Source of the DNA: Myxacorys almedinensis A | Lineage (GTDB): Bacteria; Cyanobacteriota; Cyanobacteriia; Leptolyngbyales; Leptolyngbyaceae | Reading direction: 5' to 3' | DNA: 64,000 nt | Assembly (NCBI RefSeq): GCF_010091945.1 | Contig: NZ_WVIE01000023.1 | Coordinates: 1-64,000, forward strand | Shown: piece after piece, positions 47,535 to 56,615 of the stretch | How the letters are laid out: every line of letters begins with the position of its first letter | How positions within the stretch are numbered: position 1 is the stretch's first letter | Notes under the pieces: generated by a model | Databases searched by the model: none | What the model was told of the DNA's origin: nothing | Seen by the model: the letters and a program-made list of their open reading frames with translations, nothing else | Program-made: the position numbers and the translations under genes

Positions 47535-49640
47535 TTACACGCCCAGGGTTAACTTCCAGAAATTTAGCGTTCCGGTATCGTTTGCGATCGCATCGACGAC
47601 GCGCAACTGCCATTGCCCCTGGGCGCTTTGCCCTAACAGGCGTCTCAGCGTTGGTGTTGTTTGCAGCGTATAGACTACTTGCAGTTGGGTTCTGCGTCCC
47701 AAAGTTCGACCTTGCAGCAGCACCACCGTGCCCAACGGCGAGATCAAGCTCACTTCGATATCTCCAAGATACGTATGATCAATGCCCACACTGACTTGCA
47801 CATCGCGAACGGCAGCAGCATCATTGACCTGAACCGCACTGATCACGCCTTGGGCACTATTGTCTGGAATCGAGGCGGGATTGACGTTTTGGGCTGAAAT
47901 AGAGCGGGTAGGAGACAGCAGAGATCGCCGTTGCACTGCCGCTTGCACCGCCTTTGCAGCGTTAACTTTACCATACCCAAACCAATCGCAGCGACCATTC
48001 AACTCGTAGGTTCCTTTGCGGAGTCCCAACTGAGGGTCAGCGTCAGTATCGGTAATTTTATCTGCCGTTTGTTGCAAAATTTGCCGCACCTCTTGGGCGC
48101 TCAGATCCGGGTTGGCAGACAGCACCAACGCCGCCACCCCAGCCACCAGGGGGCAAGCGCTCGATGTGCCCCCAAAGTCAGACGCGAAATTGCTGCGATC
48201 GTAGCCCCGATCTCCCACGAGATCGGCGGTAAACACCCCCAACCCTCGCAATGGCACTCGGATTTGCGGCGGCGTATACACATAGCCTAACTCTGGCAAT
48301 CCCAATCCTGGAGGTGCATTGTTGCTGGGCGCGCACACCGAAATCTCTGCGCCCCAATTGCTATACGCCGCTTTCTTATTCAAGCTAGTGCAGGCAGAAA
48401 CCGTAATCACATCCGGGTGAGCAGTAAATCCGCCAAGCCACTTGGTCGCGCCGCTAATCACGTTGCCTTGCCAGCCAGATTCATTGATCGTGCCATTGGT
48501 CGGTCGGTTAGCGTTGCCCGCCGCAAACACAATCACGCACCCTTTGCCGTTGCGCCCGGTGGTAGCAGCGCGAGTAATAGCCGCTTTTTGCCGGAGGGAC
48601 GGCGGATAGTAAACGGCACTTGGCCCCCAACTACAAGAGATCACTGCCGCACCGCGATCGACGGCCCACCCAAATAACGCTTCGATGGTTTCATCATCTA
48701 GAAATCCGGTGGTGCGAATTGGCATCAACGCACACTCCGGAGCCACACCAACGACGCCATACCCGTTTTCTTCTGCCACAGCAACGCCTGCACATGCGGT
48801 GCCGTGATCTTCGCCAGTTTCGTCTGGCAGAGGCAGAAAGTCTTTTCCTCTAAAGTCTCTGGGCGCAACAATTTTACCGACGCCTTGAAAATCGGGGTGA
48901 TTGAGATCGACGGCATCATCCATCACCGCCACTGCGATCGCACGACTGCCCCGCGTCACATCCCACGCTTGCTCTGCAAACACATGAGAACCCGCCGCCA
49001 AATCAGCCCCACCATTGTGATGAAGATGCCACTGCTTTGGATACATCGGGTCGCTGGGGCGATAGAGAGCCTGCTGTTGCACAATTATATTCGGTTCTGC
49101 GGTGAGAATTCCGGGTCGGGTAATCAGACGATTGGTAATCTTGAGGGGATTTTCCGTCGCGGCATTGGTGAGTTGAAACACAAAGGCATTGGGAATACCG
49201 AGAATCTGTTTGACCTGCTCTACCCCAAACTCTTGCGCGATCGCACGTCTTTCATCGGCATTTACAGCAGGCGCAAACTGAATCGTGATCTCGTTGGTGA
49301 GATAAACCTGAGATCCTGGAGTGTCTTGAAACTGGTAGATGTGGCTGGCATAGTTCACCTGCTCTAAGGCACGAATCTGTTGCATCACCTGATCTTTCTG
49401 TGCCGGATCGACCACTAATTCGGTCAGCTTAGACGGTGCCGCCCCTTGGGTTCGTTCGGTGGGAAAGTCATTCACCAAATTCCAAGCAGCTTCTTTGGAT
49501 GTTGCATTTACAGCAAAGCGATCGTCAACTTTTTCGAGTAATAGTTCCTCGCCGCCGCGCTGAAGAATGCTGCCGCGATGCTGGGCAGAAATACTGGCAT
49601 TCCCTGGTTCATGGTCGGGTAGATTGGGCTGATTGGTCAT
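47535..49640 (-). CDS. Subtilisin-family serine protease with P domain
   Basis: 701 residues. A long N-terminal prosegment-like region (about 1-200) precedes the S8 catalytic domain: aspartate in AVAVMDDAVDLNHPDF, histidine in EDHGTACAGVAVAEE, oxyanion asparagine near VFAAGNANRP, serine in GGTSSACPLVAGVAALVLS. The last 120 residues form a proprotein-convertase P domain (VSVGIDHTYLGDIEVSLISP, GQWQLRVVDAIANDTGTLNFWKL). There is no signal peptide (MTNQPNLPDHEPGN), so it is either cytosolic or exported by a non-Sec route. Cyanobacterial proteases of this build are often calcium-dependent; that is inference here. Confidence 0.92.
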   Translation of the reverse strand: MTNQPNLPDHEPGNASISAQHRGSILQRGGEELLLEKVDDRFAVNATSKEAAWNLVNDFPTERTQGAAPSKLTELVVDPAQKDQVMQQIRALEQVNYASHIYQFQDTPGSQVYLTNEITIQFAPAVNADERRAIAQEFGVEQVKQILGIPNAFVFQLTNAATENPLKITNRLITRPGILTAEPNIIVQQQALYRPSDPMYPKQWHLHHNGGADLAAGSHVFAEQAWDVTRGSRAIAVAVMDDAVDLNHPDFQGVGKIVAPRDFRGKDFLPLPDETGEDHGTACAGVAVAEENGYGVVGVAPECALMPIRTTGFLDDETIEALFGWAVDRGAAVISCSWGPSAVYYPPSLRQKAAITRAATTGRNGKGCVIVFAAGNANRPTNGTINESGWQGNVISGATKWLGGFTAHPDVITVSACTSLNKKAAYSNWGAEISVCAPSNNAPPGLGLPELGYVYTPPQIRVPLRGLGVFTADLVGDRGYDRSNFASDFGGTSSACPLVAGVAALVLSANPDLSAQEVRQILQQTADKITDTDADPQLGLRKGTYELNGRCDWFGYGKVNAAKAVQAAVQRRSLLSPTRSISAQNVNPASIPDNSAQGVISAVQVNDAAAVRDVQVSVGIDHTYLGDIEVSLISPLGTVVLLQGRTLGRRTQLQVVYTLQTTPTLRRLLGQSAQGQWQLRVVDAIANDTGTLNFWKLTLGV

Positions 49641-50331
49641 AGCATTCTCTAGATATTCAAATGAGAACTCAACGTCCCACGCTTGGTTAACATCAGTTTA
49701 GTCTGCACAAAGTTTTTCGATCCTGGTTTTTTCTGATCGAAACTCGCAGTTTGTTTAGAATTATGCTTAGCGTTAACGGCAGCTTTACGATTTTTACTAT
49801 AGATATGTGATCATAAAGTTTTTGCTCACATTTTTGATCACAAAGGATTCAGACCCACCCTGTTTGATTGAGACCGCTTGATCGAGGTTCAGAAAATCCC
49901 ACGAACTGCATGAAGCGGGTAGAGCATTTGTCTGACAAAAATTTATCAACTTTCAACCGATTAAACTAATAAAAAATTGCATTGTGAATAAATAGGTTTC
50001 ATAACGATGAAAACACTCCGTTTGTTCCCAATTATTGATAACCAATTGAGAACCTTAGAGGATCTCTGTAGTTGCCGATCCTACCCTTCAGTAGCCCTAA
50101 CAGTTGGCAGTCCTACAATGGATGCCCGTAGAGAATTCACACAAATGCTACCAATGCGATCGCGTGCAAGACACGACTCAAATCGACAATTTGAATGTGT
50201 TGAATTTGTGTTTGAAGAGAAAATCAGCCCTTTAGTTTGCCAAGATTGGCGATTAGATTTCAGAAGTGTTTTAGTAGTGATAAGATACCTGAAGTTTAAT
50301 TATCCACTACTGCAAATACGGTCTAGTTTTC
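49641..50331. other. Long intergenic region, one doubtful ORF
   Basis: About 690 bp between divergent genes. An open frame of 110 codons at 50007-50339 (MKTLRLFPIIDNQLRT) has no ribosome site, no recognisable domain and overlaps the next gene; I do not accept it. No RNA gene or terminator was identified. Confidence 0.4.
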
Positions 50332-50952
50332 ATGATTGATTCTGGAACTGTTCGTCACCTTCGTACTTCAGGATTGATTGCACTTTCAATTCTGACTAGT
50401 CTGGTGCTGACCCATCCGGTGAGTGCCCAAACTCCGAAACTTCCGTCGGGTGCGAATCAGGCACAACCGATCGATCCAAATGACCCTAATGTTGTGCGTC
50501 CGCTTCCGCAAAACGACAGCGTGTTGAGCTTGCAGGGCGGGCAACGCCTTATGGGCGAGGCTGAACGGGCGGTTTCTGCCCAAAACTACCCCTTAGCGAT
50601 GAAAAAACTGCAAGATGCCCGGCAGGTATACAATCAGTTGTCCAATTTTTACCAGGAATTAGCGAGCAGTTTTTCTGGAATTGATATTCGAGTTGCAGAC
50701 AGTCAGCGCAAGAAGGCACTAGAAACTGCTCAGATGCGAGATCAGGCAACCTACCAACTCGCACTGGTGCATCGTGCGATGAATCAGCCCGAATTAGCCG
50801 TTCCGCTTTTAGTGCAAATCATCCGCAGTCAACAACCAACGCGGGACTTGGGCAAAAAATCTTATCAGCAGTTGCTCGAACTCGGCTTTGTCGATGTGCA
50901 GTATCCCCGCACGGCTGAGCAACCCGCTACCCCTCCTGCCGCTCAAAAATAA
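50332..50952 (+). CDS. Secreted helical-repeat protein of unknown function
   Basis: 206 residues. A signal peptide (GLIALSILTSLVLTHPVSAQ) is followed by a proline/asparagine linker and a TPR-like helical region (AERAVSAQNYPLAMKKLQDARQVYNQL; QLALVHRAMNQPELAVPLLVQI; SYQQLLELGFVDVQ). It ends in a low-complexity PAT-rich tail. Probably periplasmic or thylakoid-lumenal. A strong terminator follows at 51069, so it is a single-gene unit. Confidence 0.7.
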   Translation: MIDSGTVRHLRTSGLIALSILTSLVLTHPVSAQTPKLPSGANQAQPIDPNDPNVVRPLPQNDSVLSLQGGQRLMGEAERAVSAQNYPLAMKKLQDARQVYNQLSNFYQELASSFSGIDIRVADSQRKKALETAQMRDQATYQLALVHRAMNQPELAVPLLVQIIRSQQPTRDLGKKSYQQLLELGFVDVQYPRTAEQPATPPAAQK

Positions 50953-51068
50953 GCGTTTTAGCGCGCATGTTGTAAAGCATCTCCTGGGAGTTGAGTCAGA
51001 AGCCTAAATCAGGGGCTTTTGACTTGAGAGTTTGACCCCAACGGTTGATGCCATGACCCCAATGGCAA

Positions 51069-51100
51069 GCGGGACGTTCTAGATAACGTCCCGCTTTTTT
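51069..51100 (+). terminator. Strong Rho-independent terminator
   Basis: A perfect 10-bp stem GCGGGACGTT/AACGTCCCGC with loop CTAGAT is followed by six T. It ends the 50332-50952 gene. Confidence 0.92.
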
Positions 51101-51118
51101 AAGTAGCAAAGTTTTGTC

Positions 51119-52708
51119 TTAAAGCTTTCTGGCTTGGCAAAACTTGCGATCGCGATCCGACTGCGGCTCTTGCCAAGAGTAAGCAAAGTGACTAATTGCC
51201 GAAATTCGGGGCGCAAACTTTCGCAGCGCCTCCATCTGAACTTCTAACGGTGGGCGGTTGCTAATCGACTGCTGCCAAATCCCAGCTAACACAGGTCTGA
51301 CTTGCGTTCCCGGAGACGCTTGGCTAATGGTGCGCTGCACTTGATTAACAATGCAATCGGCACGACCACACACCCCATAGACCATGGGATGCCACTCAAT
51401 ACTGTTAGGAAATCGATCCCACGGCTGCAACCGCGAATCAAATCCCCCCTGCCCGATCGCTTGGTTGCCCTCTGGGAAAAACACCGCACCCGCCGGAATT
51501 CCGGCTTGCCGAGCCGGGTAAATGGCAGCATTGAGAAAGTCCACCACGCCTTGCATGCCATGGGCAACGCTCAAGCGCCAAAGATCGGCTTGCAAAAGGG
51601 CACGGCGCTGCCCCACTGGGGCGCGAAACTCAGTGCTAAGGGGTTGGCGTCCTTGCCACATTGGATTTGTTTCGTTGCGAAAGAGTTTATCAACAGCAGC
51701 CACATCACTTGCGTTAATAGAACCACGAGCAATAAATCGCTTGATTAGCTCTCGCCCTTTGCCATTGGTGCCCCGCTCATAAAATGCTTTGCGGGAAGCT
51801 TCGCCGTAGATCCACAGATCCTGTACTTTGGTTGCGATCGAAGCTTCTCCTGTACTACGCGGATAACGAATATAATCAAACAAAATTCCGTCAGGGCGGC
51901 GTTTTAGCACCTCCTGCACCATCCGGTAGTAGTCTTGTTTGGCTGCCAAGCTATACGGGTCGATAAACGCTTCGTTCGGGTTGACTTCTCCCAAATCAGT
52001 GCTTAGCCCGGCTAAGGTGTTGGCAGACAAGCTCGTTTGCCCGCGCCCGTTCCGTAAAAGTGAAATCTGTTTACTGGGCTGAATGGCATAGCTATAGCCA
52101 AAATTCATGGCAAACATCCACGAATACACCGACAAACCCCGCTCTCGCCCCTTTTGAATGATCTGGGCAAGGAGATCCGCCCGTTCGTTGCCGGCGCTTT
52201 TGATCACGGGTTGCCATGCGGTCGGGTTGTCACTGGCAGGCAACAAGACCTGTCCGTTATAAAACGTTTCGACATACACCTGGTTGTAGCCCCGATCGAC
52301 GATCCGATCGAGCACTTCTTCTAGCGCTCCGGGCTGCAAATCGCACTCATACAGGCGTATCCACAGCCCCTGAGTCTTCAACCAGTTTTGATTGCGGCAT
52401 TGTTTTAGCTGCGCGGCTTGTTTTGCAACGATCTCCTGGTAGCGCCGTTTTGCGGCTTGTTTGCCGCTCAACGCATCGCGCCGAGCCGTTTCCTTGCGAG
52501 CAATTTCATCGGATGTTTGTTGACAGTAGGGGAGAAAATTGGCTTCAGCCGGAGGTATCCAGAAATTTTGAGCGACGATGCTTGACCCCACGAGGGGTAA
52601 GGCGATGCCCCGAACCAGGGCAGAACCGTATTTCGTGATGCGTTGAAGACTGGTAGAGCAGATTGCACTTACCCTACCCCAACCAATATTGCCTTGCCCG
52701 TAAACCAT
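51119..52708 (-). CDS. GHL10-type family 10-like glycoside hydrolase
   Basis: 529 residues from the ATG at 52708 (the frame reaches a GTG at 52750). A hydrophobic N-terminal segment (GIALPLVGSSIVAQNFWIPP) suggests export. A helical, K/R/A-rich linker leads into a TIM barrel: LWIRLYECDLQPGALEEVLDRI, YNQVYVETFYNGQVLLP, RGLSVYSWMFAMNFGY, RPDGILFDYIRYPR, SIEWHPMVYGVCG. These are features of the GHL10/DUF187 family that includes FenI-like proteins of cyanobacteria. The likely substrate is a cell-wall or extracellular glycan; not determinable here. Confidence 0.85.
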   Translation of the reverse strand: MVYGQGNIGWGRVSAICSTSLQRITKYGSALVRGIALPLVGSSIVAQNFWIPPAEANFLPYCQQTSDEIARKETARRDALSGKQAAKRRYQEIVAKQAAQLKQCRNQNWLKTQGLWIRLYECDLQPGALEEVLDRIVDRGYNQVYVETFYNGQVLLPASDNPTAWQPVIKSAGNERADLLAQIIQKGRERGLSVYSWMFAMNFGYSYAIQPSKQISLLRNGRGQTSLSANTLAGLSTDLGEVNPNEAFIDPYSLAAKQDYYRMVQEVLKRRPDGILFDYIRYPRSTGEASIATKVQDLWIYGEASRKAFYERGTNGKGRELIKRFIARGSINASDVAAVDKLFRNETNPMWQGRQPLSTEFRAPVGQRRALLQADLWRLSVAHGMQGVVDFLNAAIYPARQAGIPAGAVFFPEGNQAIGQGGFDSRLQPWDRFPNSIEWHPMVYGVCGRADCIVNQVQRTISQASPGTQVRPVLAGIWQQSISNRPPLEVQMEALRKFAPRISAISHFAYSWQEPQSDRDRKFCQARKL

Positions 52709-53011
52709 AAATGATCGAACAATTCCTATAAAACAGCTAACCCTCCTCACCTGAGTTTTATAAACCAGAAGTAGGAGAATGGTTACAAAAAATCGCTAAA
52801 TAATTCTGGCAGTTGTTCTAATCGTTCAGAGCCTCTGCCAGAACATTTAGCAAAGCAAGCGTTTCAAGGTTGCTTTTAAACTTTGCATTTTAGAGTTTAC
52901 CGTCTCCGGTTCCAACACCGAAGCTGCGATCGCAATCCTTGCACAATCTATATCCTTGAGCTTGGTAGAAAAATGCAGGAGTTTCTCAGCAGGCAAATCC
53001 TGGTGTGCGGG

Positions 53012-54097
53012 TCATTTCTGCTGCCTCAAACGGTGCTCAGAGGCAAGACTGCTCATTGTGGCATCGGGTTCCGAGGGCGATAGGTTGGGTTCCGGTAGGT
53101 TGGGTTTTGAGGGCGATGCGTTTTCGCGGGGTGCGGCACTGGCTGCTGGTTGGCGAGCCACTGGGTGAACGGAGAGAGCTTGCGCGATCGCATCTAACCG
53201 CCGCGCTTGGTCTCGGCTAATGCTCGATTCTGTGTTGCCAAGCCCAGGTGCATCCCACCGATTGGTCGCAGGATTGATGTACGCATAAGTCCGGGCGCGC
53301 AAAACAGCATCTGTGCCGCGAAAGCCCTCCGTCTGAGCTTGCCGGAGCCGTTCGACATAGCCACCTTGGGCGAGGGCAGCAAGGGGGGCTTGGTTGGCTA
53401 AATCGATCGCATTTAGCTGCTCTTCGAGCGATAGCTGCACCCCGTTTCGCTCCGCCGTTTGGCGAATTACCTCAAACTGTTGGCGCAAGCGAGACAGTTG
53501 CCGTGCGTCTGCTTCTTCGGGCGATCGCGCCCCATGCTGGTAGGAAAAGCTACCCAAATTCCACACCGCATTGCCCGGATCGACGTGTCCATAATACGCC
53601 CACGTTTTGCCGCCGTCCGGAGTCCGCGTTCCTTCTGCGCTACCCACGGCAGTGGCAACCAACGAGTTAGATCCTCCCTCAAACAACTGATCAGGAGACA
53701 AAAGAATGGAACGCCGAGGAGCCGAATCGACCGGAGCAGGCTCGATCAACCGGGGCAGTTTTGCAGGAGCAGGGTTGATCGAGTTTTGGGTTGAGCGTTG
53801 CGGGGCAAGACGGGGAGACGGCTGAAACTCAACCGCGACTCTCGCTGGCTTAACTGGCTCTGCAACAGGTGGAGGGGGCTGAGGAGAGTCCTCCTTTTGT
53901 TTAGTGGGCATGTCTCGTTTTAGGGTGCCGCGCCCATCGATCTGGGTTGGTGCTGGCAAGAGTTCTGGGCGGGGCGTGGGGGATAGCGTCTTAAGGGCAG
54001 GCGGGGCAAAATTTAACCCGGGGCTAGCTTGAGCAGATTTTGCAGCCCCCAATACAAGAGCCGCAAGGCTCAGGGCTACACATACAAGTCGCTTCAT
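53012..54097 (-). CDS. Secreted protein of unknown function, last gene of a four-gene operon
   Basis: 361 residues with a signal peptide (KRLVCVALSLAALVLGAAKSAQA). Residues 25-140 are proline-rich and disordered. The folded region contains LVATAVGSAEGTRTPDGGKTWAYYGHVDPGNAVWNLGSFSYQHGA split over about 50 residues, then helices (LSRLRQQFEVIRQTAERNGVQ). This conserved segment looks cyanobacterial to me but I know no function. The gene is eight bases after the lipoprotein gene, and the C-terminus is again disordered. Confidence 0.65.
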   Translation of the reverse strand: MKRLVCVALSLAALVLGAAKSAQASPGLNFAPPALKTLSPTPRPELLPAPTQIDGRGTLKRDMPTKQKEDSPQPPPPVAEPVKPARVAVEFQPSPRLAPQRSTQNSINPAPAKLPRLIEPAPVDSAPRRSILLSPDQLFEGGSNSLVATAVGSAEGTRTPDGGKTWAYYGHVDPGNAVWNLGSFSYQHGARSPEEADARQLSRLRQQFEVIRQTAERNGVQLSLEEQLNAIDLANQAPLAALAQGGYVERLRQAQTEGFRGTDAVLRARTYAYINPATNRWDAPGLGNTESSISRDQARRLDAIAQALSVHPVARQPAASAAPRENASPSKPNLPEPNLSPSEPDATMSSLASEHRLRQQK

Positions 54098-54104
54098 GGT
54101 GTTT

Positions 54105-54560
54105 TTAAGGCTTTAGGGTACGTTCTAAAAAAGCTTTATCGGGTTCAACAATTGCCCAGGTTTTATCTTGTTTGAGCAGAGCCGCAAATTGCACAATTGT
54201 TGCCCGTCCGAGGGATTGCCCTTGGCGCAGCGAGCCGGTAGTGGGCGATCGCAGCCCACAAAATCGAAACAGGTAAGCGGGAATCGTGGGCGTTGAGAAA
54301 TAAAGGCAGCCCCGTCCATCCACGAAGGTGTCGCCGTCGTAGGGCGCGTAGACGGCGTTTCCGTTTAAAAAAATTGACGTATCGCCCAATCCACCGGCTA
54401 CGGTGTACCCCGCGATCGCATCTCCGGGCTGGAGTCCCCATTTTTGGTAAAGCGGAACCTCAATCTGAGAGCGGGTCGTAGCAGCCAGTTGGCATCCTCC
54501 AAGCATGAGCGCCCCGAGCAGAAGCCCTGCGCTAATGCACCCAAAACCGAAACCCCGCAT
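54105..54560 (-). CDS. Small lipoprotein of unknown function
   Basis: 151 residues from the ATG at 54560. A type II signal peptide ends at the lipobox LMLGGC, so a diacylated envelope protein is expected. The mature part is beta-rich (YQKWGLQPGDAIAGYTVAGG, VYAPYDGDTFVDGRGCLYFS). The frame extends to 54620, but those codons lie inside the upstream gene and would bury the signal peptide. It overlaps that gene by 29 bases, indicating coupled expression. Confidence 0.65.
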   Translation of the reverse strand: MRGFGFGCISAGLLLGALMLGGCQLAATTRSQIEVPLYQKWGLQPGDAIAGYTVAGGLGDTSIFLNGNAVYAPYDGDTFVDGRGCLYFSTPTIPAYLFRFCGLRSPTTGSLRQGQSLGRATIVQFAALLKQDKTWAIVEPDKAFLERTLKP

Positions 54561-54939
54561 ACTGATCCCCTTCGTACAACACCACCAGTTGAGTTTTCGG
54601 CTGAAACTGGACAAAATCATCGGCTTCGACTAAGTAAACATCCCGCTCAGCCGGTGTGTCAGAGCGAATCTGAGCGTCGGGCAAGGTGCAGTAAGGCTCC
54701 TTCAGAAGGTCACGAACCTTGCCTTTAGCGGCTCCTTGCTCGATGCTGAGGAGTTTGGCAATCTGGGTTCTAGTCAGCTTGCGATCGCCGTTCGCAACGG
54801 TTTGACACACCTCACCCGCTTTCGTGCCAAACGAAGGTAAACTTCGGGACTCTAGCAACAGCGCGATCGCAAGTAAGGCGGCTCCTCCAGCCAGCAGTTG
54901 CTTGGGCGTCAGCCTCCCAAGCGTGTCGGAGTACTTCAT
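54532..54939 (-). CDS. Membrane-anchored protein of unknown function
   Basis: 135 residues: short cytoplasmic start, one membrane helix (QLLAGGAALLAIALLL), then a globular domain (LTRTQIAKLLSIEQGAAKGKVRDLLKEPYC with a helix-turn-helix-like feel, then YLVEADDFVQFQPKTQLVVLYEGDQYAGFRFW). The start overlaps the stop of the gene before it as ATGA. No family recognised. Confidence 0.6.
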   Translation of the reverse strand: MKYSDTLGRLTPKQLLAGGAALLAIALLLESRSLPSFGTKAGEVCQTVANGDRKLTRTQIAKLLSIEQGAAKGKVRDLLKEPYCTLPDAQIRSDTPAERDVYLVEADDFVQFQPKTQLVVLYEGDQYAGFRFWVH

Positions 54940-55829
54940 AAAAGTTTCCCTCCAATCACCAAACCCGCCGTGATCAGCAGCAATCGGTAGAGAATAATGG
55001 GCGACACTTGCGGTAAAAATAGCGCCGCATAGATTGCCATCAACGCTGGAACAAAGACCAACAGAGCGATGGGCAGCCCTAAGACTGGCAGGCTCGACGC
55101 GATGAGATAGAGTCCGTACCGCAATCCGGTGGATGCCCCTATCCAGAGAACAGCATCTAGAGCAACCTCAGAGGGCTGAGGCGGCAACTTCACGACTCGT
55201 TGCCAAATCCGTAGGGCAATTGATTTCAGCGTCCGCCGCCGCACCCGACGACGAGGCGGCTGAGACAGATGGGGCGGCAAAGAGAGCGCTGGAATCGGCG
55301 AGGAAGGCATCTGTGTTGTGCCATTCATTGCTTCCGGACGGGGAAGCGGAGGTTCTGCGGCAGGCGGCGGTGCCACCGATTTTGGTGGATAGACCGGAAG
55401 TTCAACGCCTGATGCGCGCTGATCGGGAGATTCAATATCTTGCGCGATCGCTTTTAACCCTTCCATGTCTTCCAGCATTTCTTCTAAAATGGAGGCAATC
55501 TGCTGCCGAAACTGCTGAACGTCGTGTTCGCGGGGGGCGGGCTGCGCCGCGATCGTAGAACGTGAAACCTCCCAAATCGGTTTGACGGGCGTAGAGCTAG
55601 TCTGCTTTGATTTAAGGGCGGTTTGAGGCTTGGTTTTGGGTGAAGACTTTGCAGACGATTGGCGTTTGCGCTTAGGGGTCGCCTCAGCCGAGGCAGCGTC
55701 AGCCGTTTCTGGGTTAACCTCGGGTTGGGCGGTTGGTTCCTTCGCTAGCCGAGAGGTGCGCCGCTTTTTAGGGCTGGGTTGGTCTTGGGGTATCTGGGTA
55801 GATTGGCTATCTGCTTTCAGTTCTGTCAT
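54936..55829 (-). CDS. Disordered/membrane protein, first gene of a four-gene operon
   Basis: 297 residues. Residues 1-75 are K/S/P/T-rich and disordered (KKRRTSRLAKEP, TPKRKRQSSAKSSPKTKPQ), then a helix (FRQQIASILEEMLEDMEGLKAIAQDI), a proline linker, a basic patch (RRRVRRRTLKSIALRIW), and about three C-terminal membrane segments (YGLYLIASSLPVLGLPIALLVFVPALMAIY; YRLLLITAGLVIGGKL). The basic, disordered N-terminus could contact DNA or anionic lipid. It is preceded by a palindromic operator at 55856-55895. Confidence 0.6.
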   Translation of the reverse strand: MTELKADSQSTQIPQDQPSPKKRRTSRLAKEPTAQPEVNPETADAASAEATPKRKRQSSAKSSPKTKPQTALKSKQTSSTPVKPIWEVSRSTIAAQPAPREHDVQQFRQQIASILEEMLEDMEGLKAIAQDIESPDQRASGVELPVYPPKSVAPPPAAEPPLPRPEAMNGTTQMPSSPIPALSLPPHLSQPPRRRVRRRTLKSIALRIWQRVVKLPPQPSEVALDAVLWIGASTGLRYGLYLIASSLPVLGLPIALLVFVPALMAIYAALFLPQVSPIILYRLLLITAGLVIGGKLL

Positions 55830-55855
55830 GACGGCTCCTGGAGGCTAGCGAATCA

Positions 55856-55895
55856 TTTAGTACAATAGTACTATTAATAGTATTAGTGTACTAAA
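55856..55895. promoter_or_regulatory. Nested palindromic operator before the four-gene operon
   Basis: TTTAGTACA (55856-55864) is inverted as TGTACTAAA (55887-55895), and between them lies a perfect 14-bp palindrome TACTATTAATAGTA. The unit AGTACT/AGTAC repeats across the site. It is 27 bp upstream of the minus-strand start at 55829, ideal for an operator bound by a dimeric repressor. Confidence 0.7.
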
Positions 55896-56003
55896 TGCTA
55901 TAAGTCAAGCGATGCCGTGTTCGTAATTTGCATGGGCTGACTAGCCTTACAGAGAGAAATTGATTCGCCTGATGCCCTAAAGCGACGGAATAAACAGAAA
56001 GTC

Positions 56004-56036
56004 CTTTATCACAAGTTGGCGCAGTCTGTGATAAAG
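56004..56036. promoter_or_regulatory. 10-bp hairpin before the cupin gene
   Basis: CTTTATCACA (56004-56013) is perfectly inverted as TGTGATAAAG (56027-56036), with a 13-base loop; a run of T begins seven bases later. It could be an operator, or a weak terminator, upstream of the gene at 56098. Confidence 0.45.
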
Positions 56037-56097
56037 AAGACGTTTTTTTATGATTAGATGACTTAAACTAAAAGTAGAGCTACCAAAGGAGATCCCT

Positions 56098-56538
56098 ATG
56101 GGTCTGAAACGCGGTATTGAAATTATTCCTTTATCCTCGGTAAAAGGAGGAATGGCTGAGTTCTACACGCCTCAATCAAGTCACGAGACGATGTTGGTCA
56201 ACGTTCCCGCCGGGACGATCGATGACTTGTTTGTGCATCACTTTCAAACCGATCAACTCCTAGTTGTGCGTGGCAGCTTTGTTCTAGTCGTGTTGCAAAA
56301 TCGCCAATATCAATACATTCCGTTAAGCGAAGCTCACCCCACGATCGCTAAGATTCCGCCGGGCGTTCCCCACGGGGCGATCAACCCAAGCGCTGAGCCT
56401 TGTGTGCTGGTCAACGCTGTGTTACGCCATGGTGCACCATCTGAGCGTGACTATCGCCCACTTCGGCAACCCTTCCCCTACGATATGAATACGGTCAATC
56501 GATTGCTGCACAATCTCACCTCTCTGACAACGGCGTAA
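56098..56538 (+). CDS. Cupin-domain protein
   Basis: 146 residues forming a single RmlC-like beta-barrel. The first cupin motif region (VPAGTIDDLFVHHFQTDQLLVVRGSFVLVVL) carries two adjacent histidines and the second has IPPGVPHGAINPSAEPC. It could bind a metal or be an isomerase/epimerase relative; no specific substrate can be inferred. An excellent AAAGGAGAT ribosome site precedes the ATG. It is 77 bp before the response-regulator gene and may share its transcript. Confidence 0.75.
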   Translation: MGLKRGIEIIPLSSVKGGMAEFYTPQSSHETMLVNVPAGTIDDLFVHHFQTDQLLVVRGSFVLVVLQNRQYQYIPLSEAHPTIAKIPPGVPHGAINPSAEPCVLVNAVLRHGAPSERDYRPLRQPFPYDMNTVNRLLHNLTSLTTA

Positions 56539-56615
56539 CGGGCGTTGCCAGAGTGAGCATTTTCAAGGATCGCTTGACCAGAAGCCCCTCATCTGCATTC
56601 CGATGCCTCTTGTTC

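Noticed and set aside
50007-50339. 110-codon ORF before the secreted helical-repeat gene
   Set aside because: No ribosome site, no recognisable domain, overlaps the next gene's start, and its composition matches the surrounding non-coding DNA.
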